DNA of 29,670 bases from DASRHY01 sp046765875. GTDB lineage: Bacteria; Actinomycetota; Actinomycetes; Propionibacteriales; Kribbellaceae. Every line of letters starts with the position of its first letter. The stretch's first letter is position 1. A model generated the notes under the pieces. It was given only the letters and a program-made list of their open reading frames with translations. It did not search any database and was not told where the DNA came from. The stretch lies in the NCBI GenBank assembly GCA_046765875.1, contig JBKPSJ010000271.1, forward strand, positions 1-29,670. The letters are read 5' to 3'. The position numbers and the translations under genes are program-made. Below are positions 1-8,339 of the stretch, piece by piece.

Positions 1-212
1 CCGGTGCGGCCGGCAGTGCGGGCAGCGCGGCGGCGACCGCCGGCAGTGCCGCCGCCGGTGCCGCGACGGCGGGTATCGCCACAGTCGCGATCGAGGCCGC
101 CAGGGCGACCGCCAAGGCGACCAAACAGGCCGCCGACACGGTCAAGGAGGGTGTGCAGGAGTCCGTCGACTCGAACTCGCAGCACATGGACGGACCCAGT
201 GGGAGCCGCTGA
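1..212 (+). CDS. 3' end of an Ala-rich protein of the conjugation-like module (5' truncated by window edge)
   Basis: Reading the frame whose codons start at base 3, an open frame runs in from the window edge and ends with TGA at 210-212. The visible 69 residues are Ala/Gly/Ser/Thr-rich, then turn into a probable helix (AIEAARATAKATKQAADTVK) and end in a polar tail. The competing frame ending at 219 would give an Arg/Pro-rich product typical of shadow translation in GC-rich DNA. The stop lies 8 bases before the start of the TrbL-like gene, so it is probably the preceding gene of the same operon. The N-terminus is missing and no family can be assigned. Confidence 0.55.
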   Translation, partial: GAAGSAGSAAATAGSAAAGAATAGIATVAIEAARATAKATKQAADTVKEGVQESVDSNSQHMDGPSGSR

Positions 213-220
213 GGCCTGAC

Positions 221-1828
221 ATGATCGCGATGGACATCTTCCAGCCGATCGTCGACCTGATCAACGAGGCGATCGGGGCGACGCTGATCGATCTGGGCAC
301 GTTCTGGGTCGGTACGCCGACCGAGGCCGTCGACGATCCGAACGGCCCGATCGCCTGGCTGCACGGCGAACTGAGCTATCTGGTGTTCGCGATCGCGACC
401 GTGTCGGTCATCATCGCCGGCGCGAAGATGGCTCTGACACGGCGCGGCGAAGCGGCTCGCGACATCGTACGCAGCCTGCTGACACTGATCGTGGTGATGC
501 TGCTCGGGCTGTCGATCATCGGTCTGCTGGTGAAGGCCGGCGACGAGATGTCCAAGTGCATGATCGCCTCGTCGGTGACGCCGGGGCTGGGCTCGAAGGA
601 CGCGACCCAGCTCAGCTTCGCCGACCTGCACCCGCCGGGCTGGAGCTGTACCGTCACCGACCAGACCAGGAAGGACTTCGGCGCGAACATCCTGGCCGCG
701 CTCGGGATGACCGGTCCGGGCGGCAGCGCGCTCGGCATCGTCGGGATCATGTTCATCGGCATCTGGGCGATCATGGCGTCGGTCATCCAGATCGCCATGA
801 TGATCGTCCGCAACGGCATGCTCGTCGTGCTGATCGCGGTGCTGCCGCTGGCGGCCGCGGCGACCAACACCGAGACCGGTCGTACGTGGTTCAAGCGCTG
901 CGTGAGCTGGCTGGTCGCGTTCCTGCTGTACAAGCCGATCGCCGCAGTGGTGTACGCCGCGGCGCTGCGGCTGATGTCCGAGAGCGCGCTGGCCGCGACC
1001 TCTGCGGAGAACACCGGCCAGTTCGCCACCGCACTGAAGAACGGCATCACGGCCGCGGTGATGATGACGCTGGCCATCCTCGCGTTGCCGGCGCTGATGA
1101 AGTTCCTGACACCGCTGGTGGCCGCGACCGCCGGTGGAGCGGGCCTGATGGCAATGACCGCGCAGGGCGCGGCCGGGCACCAACTTGTCAGCGCGGCGCA
1201 CGACGACGGCTCGGGAGACACCGCCGGCCCGACCGGCGCTGCGACGACCGGCGGTTCAGAAACGGCCAACGGCCGACGTGGTGCCACCGGTTCGCGCGGT
1301 ACGACTGGAAAGCACGGCCGGCGGGGAAGCGAAGGCTCGAGGGGTGGCCGCGGCGGCGCCCAGAGCCAGGGCTCCGCCGGCCAACCGGCCCAAGGAGGTT
1401 CACACGGCGGCCAAGGCCAAAGCCCGGGCCAGACCGGTGGCGGTGGTGGTGGCAGCGGCGGGGGTGGTGGTGGCGGTGTTGTGACCGTGGCCGTGGCTGC
1501 CGGTTCCGGTGGCGGCAGCTCCAGTGCCCCGCGGGGTGGGCACCCGTTCGCGAATAACTCCAACGGATCCGGCCGCTCCGGCCAAGAAGGCGATCCGAAC
1601 GATTCCAACGATCCTGCTGAAGGGCCGCGCCGGGAGGGTGGAACGACACACGGCGGACCCGCGGGTGCCGGCGATCTGCAGCCCGGCCAGACCGGCCAGG
1701 GACCGGCCGGCGCGATGGAGGCGGCCGACGCGGTGAGCCGGATCAGCAAGTCGGTCGAGAATATGGGCCGGACCACGAACAACGTGGTCGACGACGCAGC
1801 GGATGAGGGACCAAGTGGCAGCTACTGA
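221..1828 (+). CDS. TrbL/VirB6-like polytopic membrane protein of a type IV secretion-like system
   Basis: The product is 535 residues. Hydrophobic segments lie near residues 50-70, 84-107, 168-192, 195-212, 230-248 and 270-312, which fits the polytopic inner-membrane TrbL/VirB6 type of conjugation channel protein. From about residue 330 the chain becomes a long Gly/Ser/Pro/Gln-rich, probably disordered tail with a near-pure glycine tract. The start at 221 has GAGG at 211-214, six bases upstream; a second ATG at 230 is possible. It is followed by an SCO6880-type gene, a VirB4-like ATPase and a VirD4-like ATPase, which supports a role in a DNA or protein transfer channel. The assignment rests on topology and context; sequence similarity to characterised TrbL was not tested. 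Confidence 0.7.
   Translation: MIAMDIFQPIVDLINEAIGATLIDLGTFWVGTPTEAVDDPNGPIAWLHGELSYLVFAIATVSVIIAGAKMALTRRGEAARDIVRSLLTLIVVMLLGLSIIGLLVKAGDEMSKCMIASSVTPGLGSKDATQLSFADLHPPGWSCTVTDQTRKDFGANILAALGMTGPGGSALGIVGIMFIGIWAIMASVIQIAMMIVRNGMLVVLIAVLPLAAAATNTETGRTWFKRCVSWLVAFLLYKPIAAVVYAAALRLMSESALAATSAENTGQFATALKNGITAAVMMTLAILALPALMKFLTPLVAATAGGAGLMAMTAQGAAGHQLVSAAHDDGSGDTAGPTGAATTGGSETANGRRGATGSRGTTGKHGRRGSEGSRGGRGGAQSQGSAGQPAQGGSHGGQGQSPGQTGGGGGGSGGGGGGGVVTVAVAAGSGGGSSSAPRGGHPFANNSNGSGRSGQEGDPNDSNDPAEGPRREGGTTHGGPAGAGDLQPGQTGQGPAGAMEAADAVSRISKSVENMGRTTNNVVDDAADEGPSGSY
1435..1479 (+). repeat. Low-complexity GGT/GGC tract encoding poly-glycine
   Basis: A run of GGN codons inside the TrbL-like gene encodes two Gly stretches separated by one Ser. 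The DNA strand is extremely G-rich, with several GGGG and GGTGG blocks, so it could slip during replication or form a G-quadruplex. It falls in the disordered tail, where length changes would be tolerated. Confidence 0.6.
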
Positions 1829-3323
1829 GAGCGCTCCGCCCCGGGCGCGTACCTACGGGAACTGGCGCAAGCCGACCTCGGCCGGCATCGCCGGGCTCGG
1901 TGCGCTCGGCACGATGGTGATGCTCGGCGGCCTGATCGCCGTCATCCTCGCCATGGTGATCGGTGGCCTGCTAGCGGCCTTCGTCGTCGCGGTGCTGCTC
2001 GGCCTGACGTTGTTCCTGCTCATGACCAAGGACAAACACGGAAAGACGGCTCTGCAACGTATGTCTGTTCGACTCGGATTCCAGCGTGCCAAGGCCACCG
2101 GCCAGAACATCTACCGCAGCGGCCCGCTGGGCCGGACGGTATGGGGCAAGTTCCAGCTCCCCGGGCTCGCCGCGGCGTCACAACTCAGCGAGAACCAGGA
2201 CTCGTACGGCCGCCCGTTCGCCCTGATCTACTACCCGAGCACCCGGCACTACACCGTGGTGATCAACGCAGAGCCCGACGGCGCCTCGCTGGTCGACGAG
2301 GAGCAGATCGACGTCTGGGTCGCCCACTGGGGCCAGTGGCTGGCCTCGCTCGGACATGAGCCGGGGATCGTCGCCGCCTCGGTGACGGTCGAGACCGCGC
2401 CGGACACCGGCACCCGGCTGCGCCGCGAGGTCACGCAGAACATGCGTATCGACTCGCCGCCGATCGCGCAGGCGATGCTCACCGAGGTGGTGCAGACGTA
2501 CCCGGAGGGCTCGGCGCTGGTGAACGCCAAGGTCGCACTGACCTTCAAGGGCGTCGACCGCGGCGGCAAGCGGCGCAGCGAGGAGGACATGGCCCGCGAG
2601 TTGGCCTCCCGGCTCCCGGCGCTGACCCAGAGCCTGAACGCGACCGGTGCCGGTGCTGCCCGCCCGGTCGGCGCGCAGGAGTTGTGCGAGACGATCCGGA
2701 TCGCGTACGACCCCGCGTCGGCGCTCCTGATCGATGAGGCCCGCAGCCAGGGCATCGCACCCGAGCTGACGTGGACCGACGTCGGCCCGTCCGGCGCGCA
2801 GGCGTTCTGGGACAAGTACCGCCACGACACCGCCTGGTCGGTGACCTGGTCGATGTCCTCGGCACCGCGCGGCGAGGTGTTCTCCAACGTGTTGGCCCAG
2901 CTGCTCGCACCACACCCGGACATCGACCGCAAGCGGGTCACGCTGCTGTATCGTCCGCTGGACGCCGCGACCGCGGCCCGGATCGTCGAGACCGACAAGC
3001 GCAACGCGTCGTTTCGCGCCACCACGTCGACGCGGCCGTCGGCGCGCAACGTGGCCGAGGCCCGGGCCGCCGAACGCAGCGCGATGGAAGAGGCCCGCGG
3101 TGCGGGTCTGGTGAACTTCGGCATGGTCGTGACCGGCACCGTGATGAACAACGAGCAGTTGCCGGACATGGTCGCCGCGGTCGACAACCTCGGCGCTACC
3201 GCCCGGATCCTGCTGCGGCCGGTGTACGGCTCACAGGACTCGGCGTTCGCGGCGGCGTTGCCGCTCGGCCTGGTGCTGCCGACCCACCTGGCCGTCCCGG
3301 CCACGATCAGGGAGTCCTTGTGA
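1815..3323 (+). CDS. SCO6880-family membrane protein of the conjugation-like module
   Basis: I chose GTG 1815 because GAGGGA at 1805-1810 gives a good ribosome binding site; an in-frame ATG at 1803 would add four residues. The N-terminal region (TYGNWRKPTSAGIAG) followed by two adjacent membrane segments, roughly residues 30-70, is the signature I recognise from actinobacterial SCO6880-family proteins, found with VirB4-like ATPases in Streptomyces elements. The remaining ~430 residues are soluble and mixed alpha/beta, with no catalytic motif I can name. The gene overlaps the TrbL-like gene by 14 bases and its TGA overlaps the next GTG start, so the three are probably translated together. The product probably docks the ATPase to the channel in the membrane; that role is inferred. 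Confidence 0.75.
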   Translation: MAATESAPPRARTYGNWRKPTSAGIAGLGALGTMVMLGGLIAVILAMVIGGLLAAFVVAVLLGLTLFLLMTKDKHGKTALQRMSVRLGFQRAKATGQNIYRSGPLGRTVWGKFQLPGLAAASQLSENQDSYGRPFALIYYPSTRHYTVVINAEPDGASLVDEEQIDVWVAHWGQWLASLGHEPGIVAASVTVETAPDTGTRLRREVTQNMRIDSPPIAQAMLTEVVQTYPEGSALVNAKVALTFKGVDRGGKRRSEEDMARELASRLPALTQSLNATGAGAARPVGAQELCETIRIAYDPASALLIDEARSQGIAPELTWTDVGPSGAQAFWDKYRHDTAWSVTWSMSSAPRGEVFSNVLAQLLAPHPDIDRKRVTLLYRPLDAATAARIVETDKRNASFRATTSTRPSARNVAEARAAERSAMEEARGAGLVNFGMVVTGTVMNNEQLPDMVAAVDNLGATARILLRPVYGSQDSAFAAALPLGLVLPTHLAVPATIRESL

Positions 3324-4930
3324 CGTCGACGCAGCCCGAGCGCAGGAAGAAGCGCCAGCCGATCGGCAAACGCCCCGGGCCGCGTGGCTGGGCGGGGCGC
3401 GGCGGCGGTATGTCGACCTACATCCAGGCGGCCGACGAGTGGCGCGGCACGACAGTTCAGGTGTGCGGCCTGTGGCCATTCACGTCCGGCACCGGTAGCC
3501 CGATGGTCGGCGTGCCGATCGGGCGCAACATGATGTCCGGAGCAACGATGTGCTGCGATCCCATCAGCTGGTTCATGCGCGCCAAATTGATTTCCAATCC
3601 CTCTATGTTTGTGTTGGGGAAGCCGGGACTTGGGAAATCAACTATAACTCGGAGAATGGCGCTTGGATTAGCCGGATATGGAATTCAGCCGCTCGTTCTG
3701 GGTGATTTGAAGCCGGACTACAAGGATCTGATCGAGGCGCTCGGCGGCCAGGTCATTCAACTCGGCCGTGGCCGCGGTCACCTTAATGTGCTCGATCCCG
3801 GCGAATCCCGTGAGGCCGCGCTACGACTGACCGGATCGGCCCGGCAGGCGATCCAGGCCGACGCACACGGCCGCCGGCACACGATGGTGTCCGCGCTGAT
3901 CTCGATCATGCGCTCGCAGCCGCCGTCCGACCGCGAGGAGACGATCCTCGACGAGGCGCTCAAGGTGCTCGACGACCGGCACCAGGGCACGCCGGTGCTC
4001 AAGGATCTGCTGCAGGTGATCAAGGACGCCCCGGACTCGGTACGCGACGTCGCGCTCGACCGCGGCGACATCGAACGGTACCGGGAGATCACCGAGGGCC
4101 TGGAGGCGTCGCTGATCGGTCTGGTCGGCGGTGGCCGGCTCGGCGAGATCTTCTCCGAGCAGACCGACAACCCGATGCAGATGGACCGTCCGGTGGTGTT
4201 CGACGTGTCCAATATCGACGACTCCGAGATGAACCTGCAGGCGGCGGTGCTGCTGGCCTGCTGGTCGTACGGGTTCGGGGCGGTCGCGGTAGCGCAGGCG
4301 CTCGCCGACGCCGGGCTCGAGCCGCGGCGGCACTACTTCGTGATCCTCGACGAGCTGTGGCGGGTGCTGCGGGCCGGCCGCGGACTGGTCGACCGGGTCG
4401 ACGCGCTCACCCGGCTCAACCGGCAGCGCGGTATCGGCCAGGCGATGATCTCCCACACGATGTCCGACCTCCAGGCGCTGTCCCACGAGGAGGACCGGAT
4501 GAAGGCCCGCGGCTTCGTCGAGCGCTCCGGGATGGCGATCCTCGGCGGCCTGCCGCGTGCCGAGATGCGCCAGCTCACCTCGGTGGTGCCGCTGTCGCAG
4601 GAGGAGCAGGACATGCTGATCGGCTGGCAGGACCCGCCGGCCTGGGACCCTGCCACCGGTAAGGAGGTCGCGCCGCCCGGCCGTGGCAACTTCCTGATCA
4701 AGGTCGGCGGCCGGCCGGGCATCCCGGTGCACGTCGACCTGACCTCGGTCGAGCGCGAGATCAACGACACCAACAAGCTGTGGAAGACCGGCTCGGAGGG
4801 CCAGCCGGTCCAGGTCGCGGTGGCGCCGGACGGCAGCGAAGAGGTCATCAACGAGCTCACGCTCGACGACCCGGCGCTGCTGCCGCCACCCGACCCGTCC
4901 ACCCGTCGCTACTTCAGGGATGCGGGCTGA
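3320..4930 (+). CDS. VirB4/TraC-like conjugation ATPase
   Basis: GTG 3320 overlaps the previous stop (GTGA) and has AGGGAG at 3309-3314, so a far longer upstream extension of this frame is rejected. The product is 536 residues. Walker A is GKPGLGKST with its second Lys at residue 106, and Walker B is FVILDELW with Asp344 and Glu345. The downstream PRAEMRQLTSVVPLSQEE region fits the FtsK/HerA-type ATPase core of VirB4-like proteins, which energise type IV secretion at the inner membrane. It is shorter than classical VirB4 (~800 residues) because the N-terminal region is absent, possibly supplied by the SCO6880-type neighbour. Codons flanking the P-loop (about 3541-3720) are distinctly AT-rich compared with the rest of the gene. 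Confidence 0.8.
   Translation: MTSTQPERRKKRQPIGKRPGPRGWAGRGGGMSTYIQAADEWRGTTVQVCGLWPFTSGTGSPMVGVPIGRNMMSGATMCCDPISWFMRAKLISNPSMFVLGKPGLGKSTITRRMALGLAGYGIQPLVLGDLKPDYKDLIEALGGQVIQLGRGRGHLNVLDPGESREAALRLTGSARQAIQADAHGRRHTMVSALISIMRSQPPSDREETILDEALKVLDDRHQGTPVLKDLLQVIKDAPDSVRDVALDRGDIERYREITEGLEASLIGLVGGGRLGEIFSEQTDNPMQMDRPVVFDVSNIDDSEMNLQAAVLLACWSYGFGAVAVAQALADAGLEPRRHYFVILDELWRVLRAGRGLVDRVDALTRLNRQRGIGQAMISHTMSDLQALSHEEDRMKARGFVERSGMAILGGLPRAEMRQLTSVVPLSQEEQDMLIGWQDPPAWDPATGKEVAPPGRGNFLIKVGGRPGIPVHVDLTSVEREINDTNKLWKTGSEGQPVQVAVAPDGSEEVINELTLDDPALLPPPDPSTRRYFRDAG
3541..3720 (+). other. AT-rich patch centred on the VirB4-like Walker A codons
   Basis: By direct count, lines 3541-3600, 3601-3660 and 3661-3720 contain 31, 29 and 31 G or C of 60, while the next 60 bases contain 40. 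Codons rare elsewhere in the gene cluster here (ATT, TTT, TTG, ATA, TCA, GGA). The reading frame is intact and the P-loop is complete. The Lys|Ser codon junction at 3637/3638 lies close to the middle of the patch. Confidence 0.8.
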
Positions 4931-7900
4931 TGGCACAGGGCAGGAAGTACACCGGACCGGGTGCGCTGTCGCCGGAGGCGATCGCGCTGTTCATCGGGAT
5001 CGGCCTGATCGGGTTCGTCTCGATCGGGACCTGGATCGCCGCCACCCTCGGGGCGAGGATCAGCGGCGTCGACGGCCCGGGCGGAAACCCGTTCGGGGTG
5101 CTGATAGGCGTCATCACCGGGGACTACACGTGGCCAGGTGCCGCCACCGGAGTGCTGATCGCGGAATTGGTGCTGATCCTGCTGCTGGTAGTCGGCGGCT
5201 TCCTGCTCGTACGCCGATTCCGCGGCCGGCGGTCCCGCGTCGACCGGCACGCCGAGCTGATGTCGAAGCGTCACGAGATCCGCAAGATCACCCGCGAGGG
5301 CGCACAGGCCACGGCGGACCGCCTCGGCGCCGGACATGCCGGCCCTGGTGTCTTCATCGGCCGCACAGTCCGCGACGACCTCGAGGTGTACGGCTCCTGG
5401 GAAGACATGCACGTAGATATCTGGGGACCACGCACCGGGAAAGCTCTATTTTCGGCGACTCCTGTATTGACGCCGCACGGATGGGTGCCAATAAAGGAGC
5501 TTTCCCGCGGGCATCGGGTGATCGGCCGCGACGGTTGCCCAGTGAATGTGACAGGGTTTTTTCCGCAGGGAATTCGCCCGGCTTACCGAATGCATTTCAG
5601 CGATGGTACGTCCGTCGTCTGCGATCCGGACCATTTGTGGACGGTGCGGCCAAAGATCCGCAGGGACAAGAAGCATCCGGAGGCGTGGCGGACCTGGACC
5701 ACCCAGCAGATGTTGGACAACGGACTTCGTCGTGCGAGCGGAGGCGCGAAGTACTACCTGCCGATCGTCGAGCCAGTCGAGTTCGAAGGAGTACTGCCGC
5801 CAGGCAGCCCTGATCGCCCGGTCTCGATCGACGGCAAGGGACGGAACATCCGGCCGCTGTATCCACAGAGCCCCTTACCAATCGATCCCTATCTCCTTGG
5901 AGTGCTTATCGGCGATGGCAGTTTGAGCCGTCCCCACGCGGTTAGATTGACGACTGCCGACGATGAGGAGCTGCTGCCTCTCCTCGAGCCTGTTCTTCCG
6001 TACGGCGTCAGCCTGCGGCGGGTGGCGGGTACGAGCTACGACTGGTCCATCACAACTGGCCGTGCCGCTGGTGGGCGCAATCAGCTTATCAGTGACCTGC
6101 GACGCCTACGCCTGATGGGGCATACGGCGCTGACGAAGTTCATTCCGCAGGACTATCTGCTCGCCGACGTCCACTCCCGGCGGCTGTTGCTTGCAGGGCT
6201 GCTGGACACCGACGGCTCGATCGACGTCAAGGGAAGCATCGAGTTCTCGACGTCGTCGATGCAACTGTCGGAGGACTTCCGGTTCCTCGTACAGTCGCTC
6301 GGCGGCACGGTGACGACCACACGGCGGGACACTATGCATCAGCCGTCGTACCGGTCACTGATCCGGTTGCCGCTGGACGCGCCGACGCCGTTCCGGCTGC
6401 CAAGAAAGTACGAGCGCTGCGAGCAGGCTTGGTCGAAGCGGCGCAGTGAGAAGCCCGTGCGGGCCATCGTCGCGATCGAACCGGAGGGCGAAGCCGAGAT
6501 GATCTGCATCTCGGTCGACGCGCCGGACGGCCTGTTCGTCACCGATGAATTCATCGTCACACACAACACGACGAGCCGGGCGGTGCCGGCGATCGTCGCC
6601 GCGCCCGGGCCGGTGGTCGCGACCTCGAACAAGCGCGACATCGTCGATGCCACTCGCGACCCGCGGCAGAGCGCCGGACCGGTTTGGGTCTTCGATCCGC
6701 AGGAGGTCTGCGGCGAGGAGCCGAACTGGTGGTGGAACCCGCTGACCTATGTCACCGACGAGGTCAAGGCCCGCCAACTGGCCGACCACTTCGTCGCGTC
6801 GCAGCGGTCGGAGACGGCGCGCACCGACGCCTTCTTCGACGCCGCCGGTACCGATCTGCTCGCCGGCCTGCTGCTCGCGGCCGCGGTGGCGAAGCGGCCG
6901 ATCACGCAGGTGTACTCGTGGCTGGCCGATCCGCGCAACGACGAGCCGGAGCGGATCCTGCGTTCGACCCCGGGCCTGCACTTGTCGGCGGACGCGCTGT
7001 CCGGTGTCATCAACGCACCGGACAAGCAGCGCGCCGGTGTGTACGGCACAGCTCAGCAGAGCGCGCAGTTCCTCATCAACCGCCAGGTCACCCGGTGGGT
7101 GGTGCCGCAGGGGCCGAACGACCCGCGCCCGCAGTTCAACCCGCACCAGTTCGTCCGGGACGGGGGCACGCTGTACAGCCTGTCCAAGGAGGGCCGCGGC
7201 ACCGCCGGGCCGCTGGTCACCGCACTGACTGTCGCTGTCGTCGAAGCGGCCGAGGACTACGCCAAGACCTGTCCGAACGGCCGCCTGCCGGTCCCGCTGG
7301 TCGGCGTACTGGACGAGGCGGCGAACGTGTGCCGGTGGAAGGACCTGCCGGACCTGTACAGCCACTTCGGCTCTCGCGGCATCGTGCTGATGACGATCCT
7401 GCAGTCGTGGGCCCAGGGCGTCGAGTGCTGGGGCGAGCGCGGCATGGAGAAGCTGTGGTCGGCCGCGAACATCCGCGTGTACGGCGGTGGTGTATCCGAC
7501 GCGAACTTCCTCGAGCGACTGAGCAAGCTGATCGGCGACTACGACATCACGTCGGGCTCGGCCACGTACAGCAAGGAGGGCCGGTCGAGCAGTCGGCAGA
7601 CCCAGCGGCACCACATCATGGAGGTCTCCGACCTCGCGTCGATGCCGCCGGGCCGCGCGGTCGTGTTCCCGTCCGGCATTCCCGCGACCATGATCAAGAC
7701 CGTGCCGTGGATGGCCGGGCCGTACGCCGCCGCGGTGCGGGCCTCGATCGCGCACCACGACCCGGGCGCGACAGGCGGTGGAGCGAGTGCTGCCGGTGGA
7801 TCCGGGGCGAACGCCTGGGTTGCCGCGGGCAACCAGTTCTCCGGCAACGGCCGGGCGCCGCAGCATCAGTGGAACCGGCCCGCACCCGGTACGCCGGTGT

Positions 7901-7965
7901 GGAACACCCAGCCGTCGGGTCAGGAGTACGGGCAGGAGCAGGAGGGCGACGGCCGTGGATGGTGA
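4930..7965 (+). CDS. VirD4/TraG-like coupling ATPase interrupted by an intein in Walker A
   Basis: ATG 4930 overlaps the previous TGA by one base. The precursor is 1011 residues; removal of a 375-residue intein would give 636. Two membrane segments lie near residues 16-38 and 76-97, as in type IV coupling proteins that anchor beside the secretion channel. Walker A reads GPRTGK, then the intein, then TTS, so the nucleotide-binding site forms only after splicing. Walker B is VGVLDEAAN with Asp795 and Glu796 in precursor numbering. The C-terminal ~70 residues are Gly/Pro/Gln-rich and probably disordered. Coupling proteins pump DNA or protein substrates into the channel and partner with the VirB4-like ATPase encoded just upstream. 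No relaxase is visible, so the substrate is unknown. Confidence 0.85.
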   Translation: MAQGRKYTGPGALSPEAIALFIGIGLIGFVSIGTWIAATLGARISGVDGPGGNPFGVLIGVITGDYTWPGAATGVLIAELVLILLLVVGGFLLVRRFRGRRSRVDRHAELMSKRHEIRKITREGAQATADRLGAGHAGPGVFIGRTVRDDLEVYGSWEDMHVDIWGPRTGKALFSATPVLTPHGWVPIKELSRGHRVIGRDGCPVNVTGFFPQGIRPAYRMHFSDGTSVVCDPDHLWTVRPKIRRDKKHPEAWRTWTTQQMLDNGLRRASGGAKYYLPIVEPVEFEGVLPPGSPDRPVSIDGKGRNIRPLYPQSPLPIDPYLLGVLIGDGSLSRPHAVRLTTADDEELLPLLEPVLPYGVSLRRVAGTSYDWSITTGRAAGGRNQLISDLRRLRLMGHTALTKFIPQDYLLADVHSRRLLLAGLLDTDGSIDVKGSIEFSTSSMQLSEDFRFLVQSLGGTVTTTRRDTMHQPSYRSLIRLPLDAPTPFRLPRKYERCEQAWSKRRSEKPVRAIVAIEPEGEAEMICISVDAPDGLFVTDEFIVTHNTTSRAVPAIVAAPGPVVATSNKRDIVDATRDPRQSAGPVWVFDPQEVCGEEPNWWWNPLTYVTDEVKARQLADHFVASQRSETARTDAFFDAAGTDLLAGLLLAAAVAKRPITQVYSWLADPRNDEPERILRSTPGLHLSADALSGVINAPDKQRAGVYGTAQQSAQFLINRQVTRWVVPQGPNDPRPQFNPHQFVRDGGTLYSLSKEGRGTAGPLVTALTVAVVEAAEDYAKTCPNGRLPVPLVGVLDEAANVCRWKDLPDLYSHFGSRGIVLMTILQSWAQGVECWGERGMEKLWSAANIRVYGGGVSDANFLERLSKLIGDYDITSGSATYSKEGRSSSRQTQRHHIMEVSDLASMPPGRAVVFPSGIPATMIKTVPWMAGPYAAAVRASIAHHDPGATGGGASAAGGSGANAWVAAGNQFSGNGRAPQHQWNRPAPGTPVWNTQPSGQEYGQEQEGDGRGW
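5443..6567 (+). mobile_element. Class 3 intein with LAGLIDADG endonuclease, inserted between Lys and Thr of the coupling-ATPase P-loop
   Basis: The intein is 375 residues, starting ALFSATPVLTPHGW and ending FIVTHN, followed by Thr. It begins with Ala, not Cys or Ser. Block B is VVCDPDHLWTV with Trp two residues after the block His, block F has Cys in MICISVD, and block G has Thr in VTHN. This Trp-Cys-Thr set defines class 3 inteins, where the block F Cys is the first nucleophile. The two endonuclease motifs LLGVLIGDGSL and LLAGLLDTDGS keep their acidic residues, so homing activity may remain. The first ~150 bases are less GC-rich than the host gene, hinting at transfer. Confidence 0.88.
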
Positions 7966-8332
7966 GCAGGAGCTCTACTACCCGCATGTCGCGGCGTTCG
8001 TGTCCGACCGGCTGGTGCATCTGTACACCCGGCGGATCGGGCAGCAGTTCGTCTGGTGCCCGGAGTGGTACCGGCATGCGGAGGCGCTGAGCCGGCTGGA
8101 CTCGATCTGGCGCGCCTGGGAGCACCTGCGGCTCGACCCGGCGACCGGGATGTCGGTGTGGTGGCGCGACCACGCGGACCCGCACATGATGGCGCTGCTC
8201 GACCCGGACGGGCCGTTCGCGGCCTGCCGCAACGGGCAGCACACCGACTACCCCATTCCGCCGCTGCCGCTGGTCGAGCCGCCTGCGGGCCTGTTCTTCG
8301 ACCAGCGCAAGCCCAACCTCAGAGGCCTGTAG
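7955..8332 (+). CDS. DUF4913 family protein
   Basis: GTG 7955 lies nine bases after GGAGG (7941-7945) and overlaps the end of the coupling-ATPase gene by 11 bases. The product is 125 residues. The central part, with WCPEWYRHAEALSRLDSIW, then WEHLR and MSVWWRDHADPHM, and LLDPDGPF, matches my memory of the DUF4913 family that accompanies actinobacterial conjugation-like clusters. It is soluble, rich in Trp and His, and has no recognisable catalytic motif. Tight coupling suggests an accessory protein of the secretion module; the biochemical function is unknown. Confidence 0.8.
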   Translation: MDGEQELYYPHVAAFVSDRLVHLYTRRIGQQFVWCPEWYRHAEALSRLDSIWRAWEHLRLDPATGMSVWWRDHADPHMMALLDPDGPFAACRNGQHTDYPIPPLPLVEPPAGLFFDQRKPNLRGL

Positions 8333-8339
8333 GTCCCCT

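Noticed and set aside
376..1782. Long minus-strand frame opposite the TrbL-like gene
   Set aside because: Pro/Ala/Ser-rich product with long proline runs mirrors the Gly codons of the + strand gene; typical shadow in GC-rich DNA.
2249..3304. Long minus-strand frame opposite the SCO6880-type gene
   Set aside because: No family motif, Ser/Arg-rich, fully covers a recognised gene with coupled neighbours.
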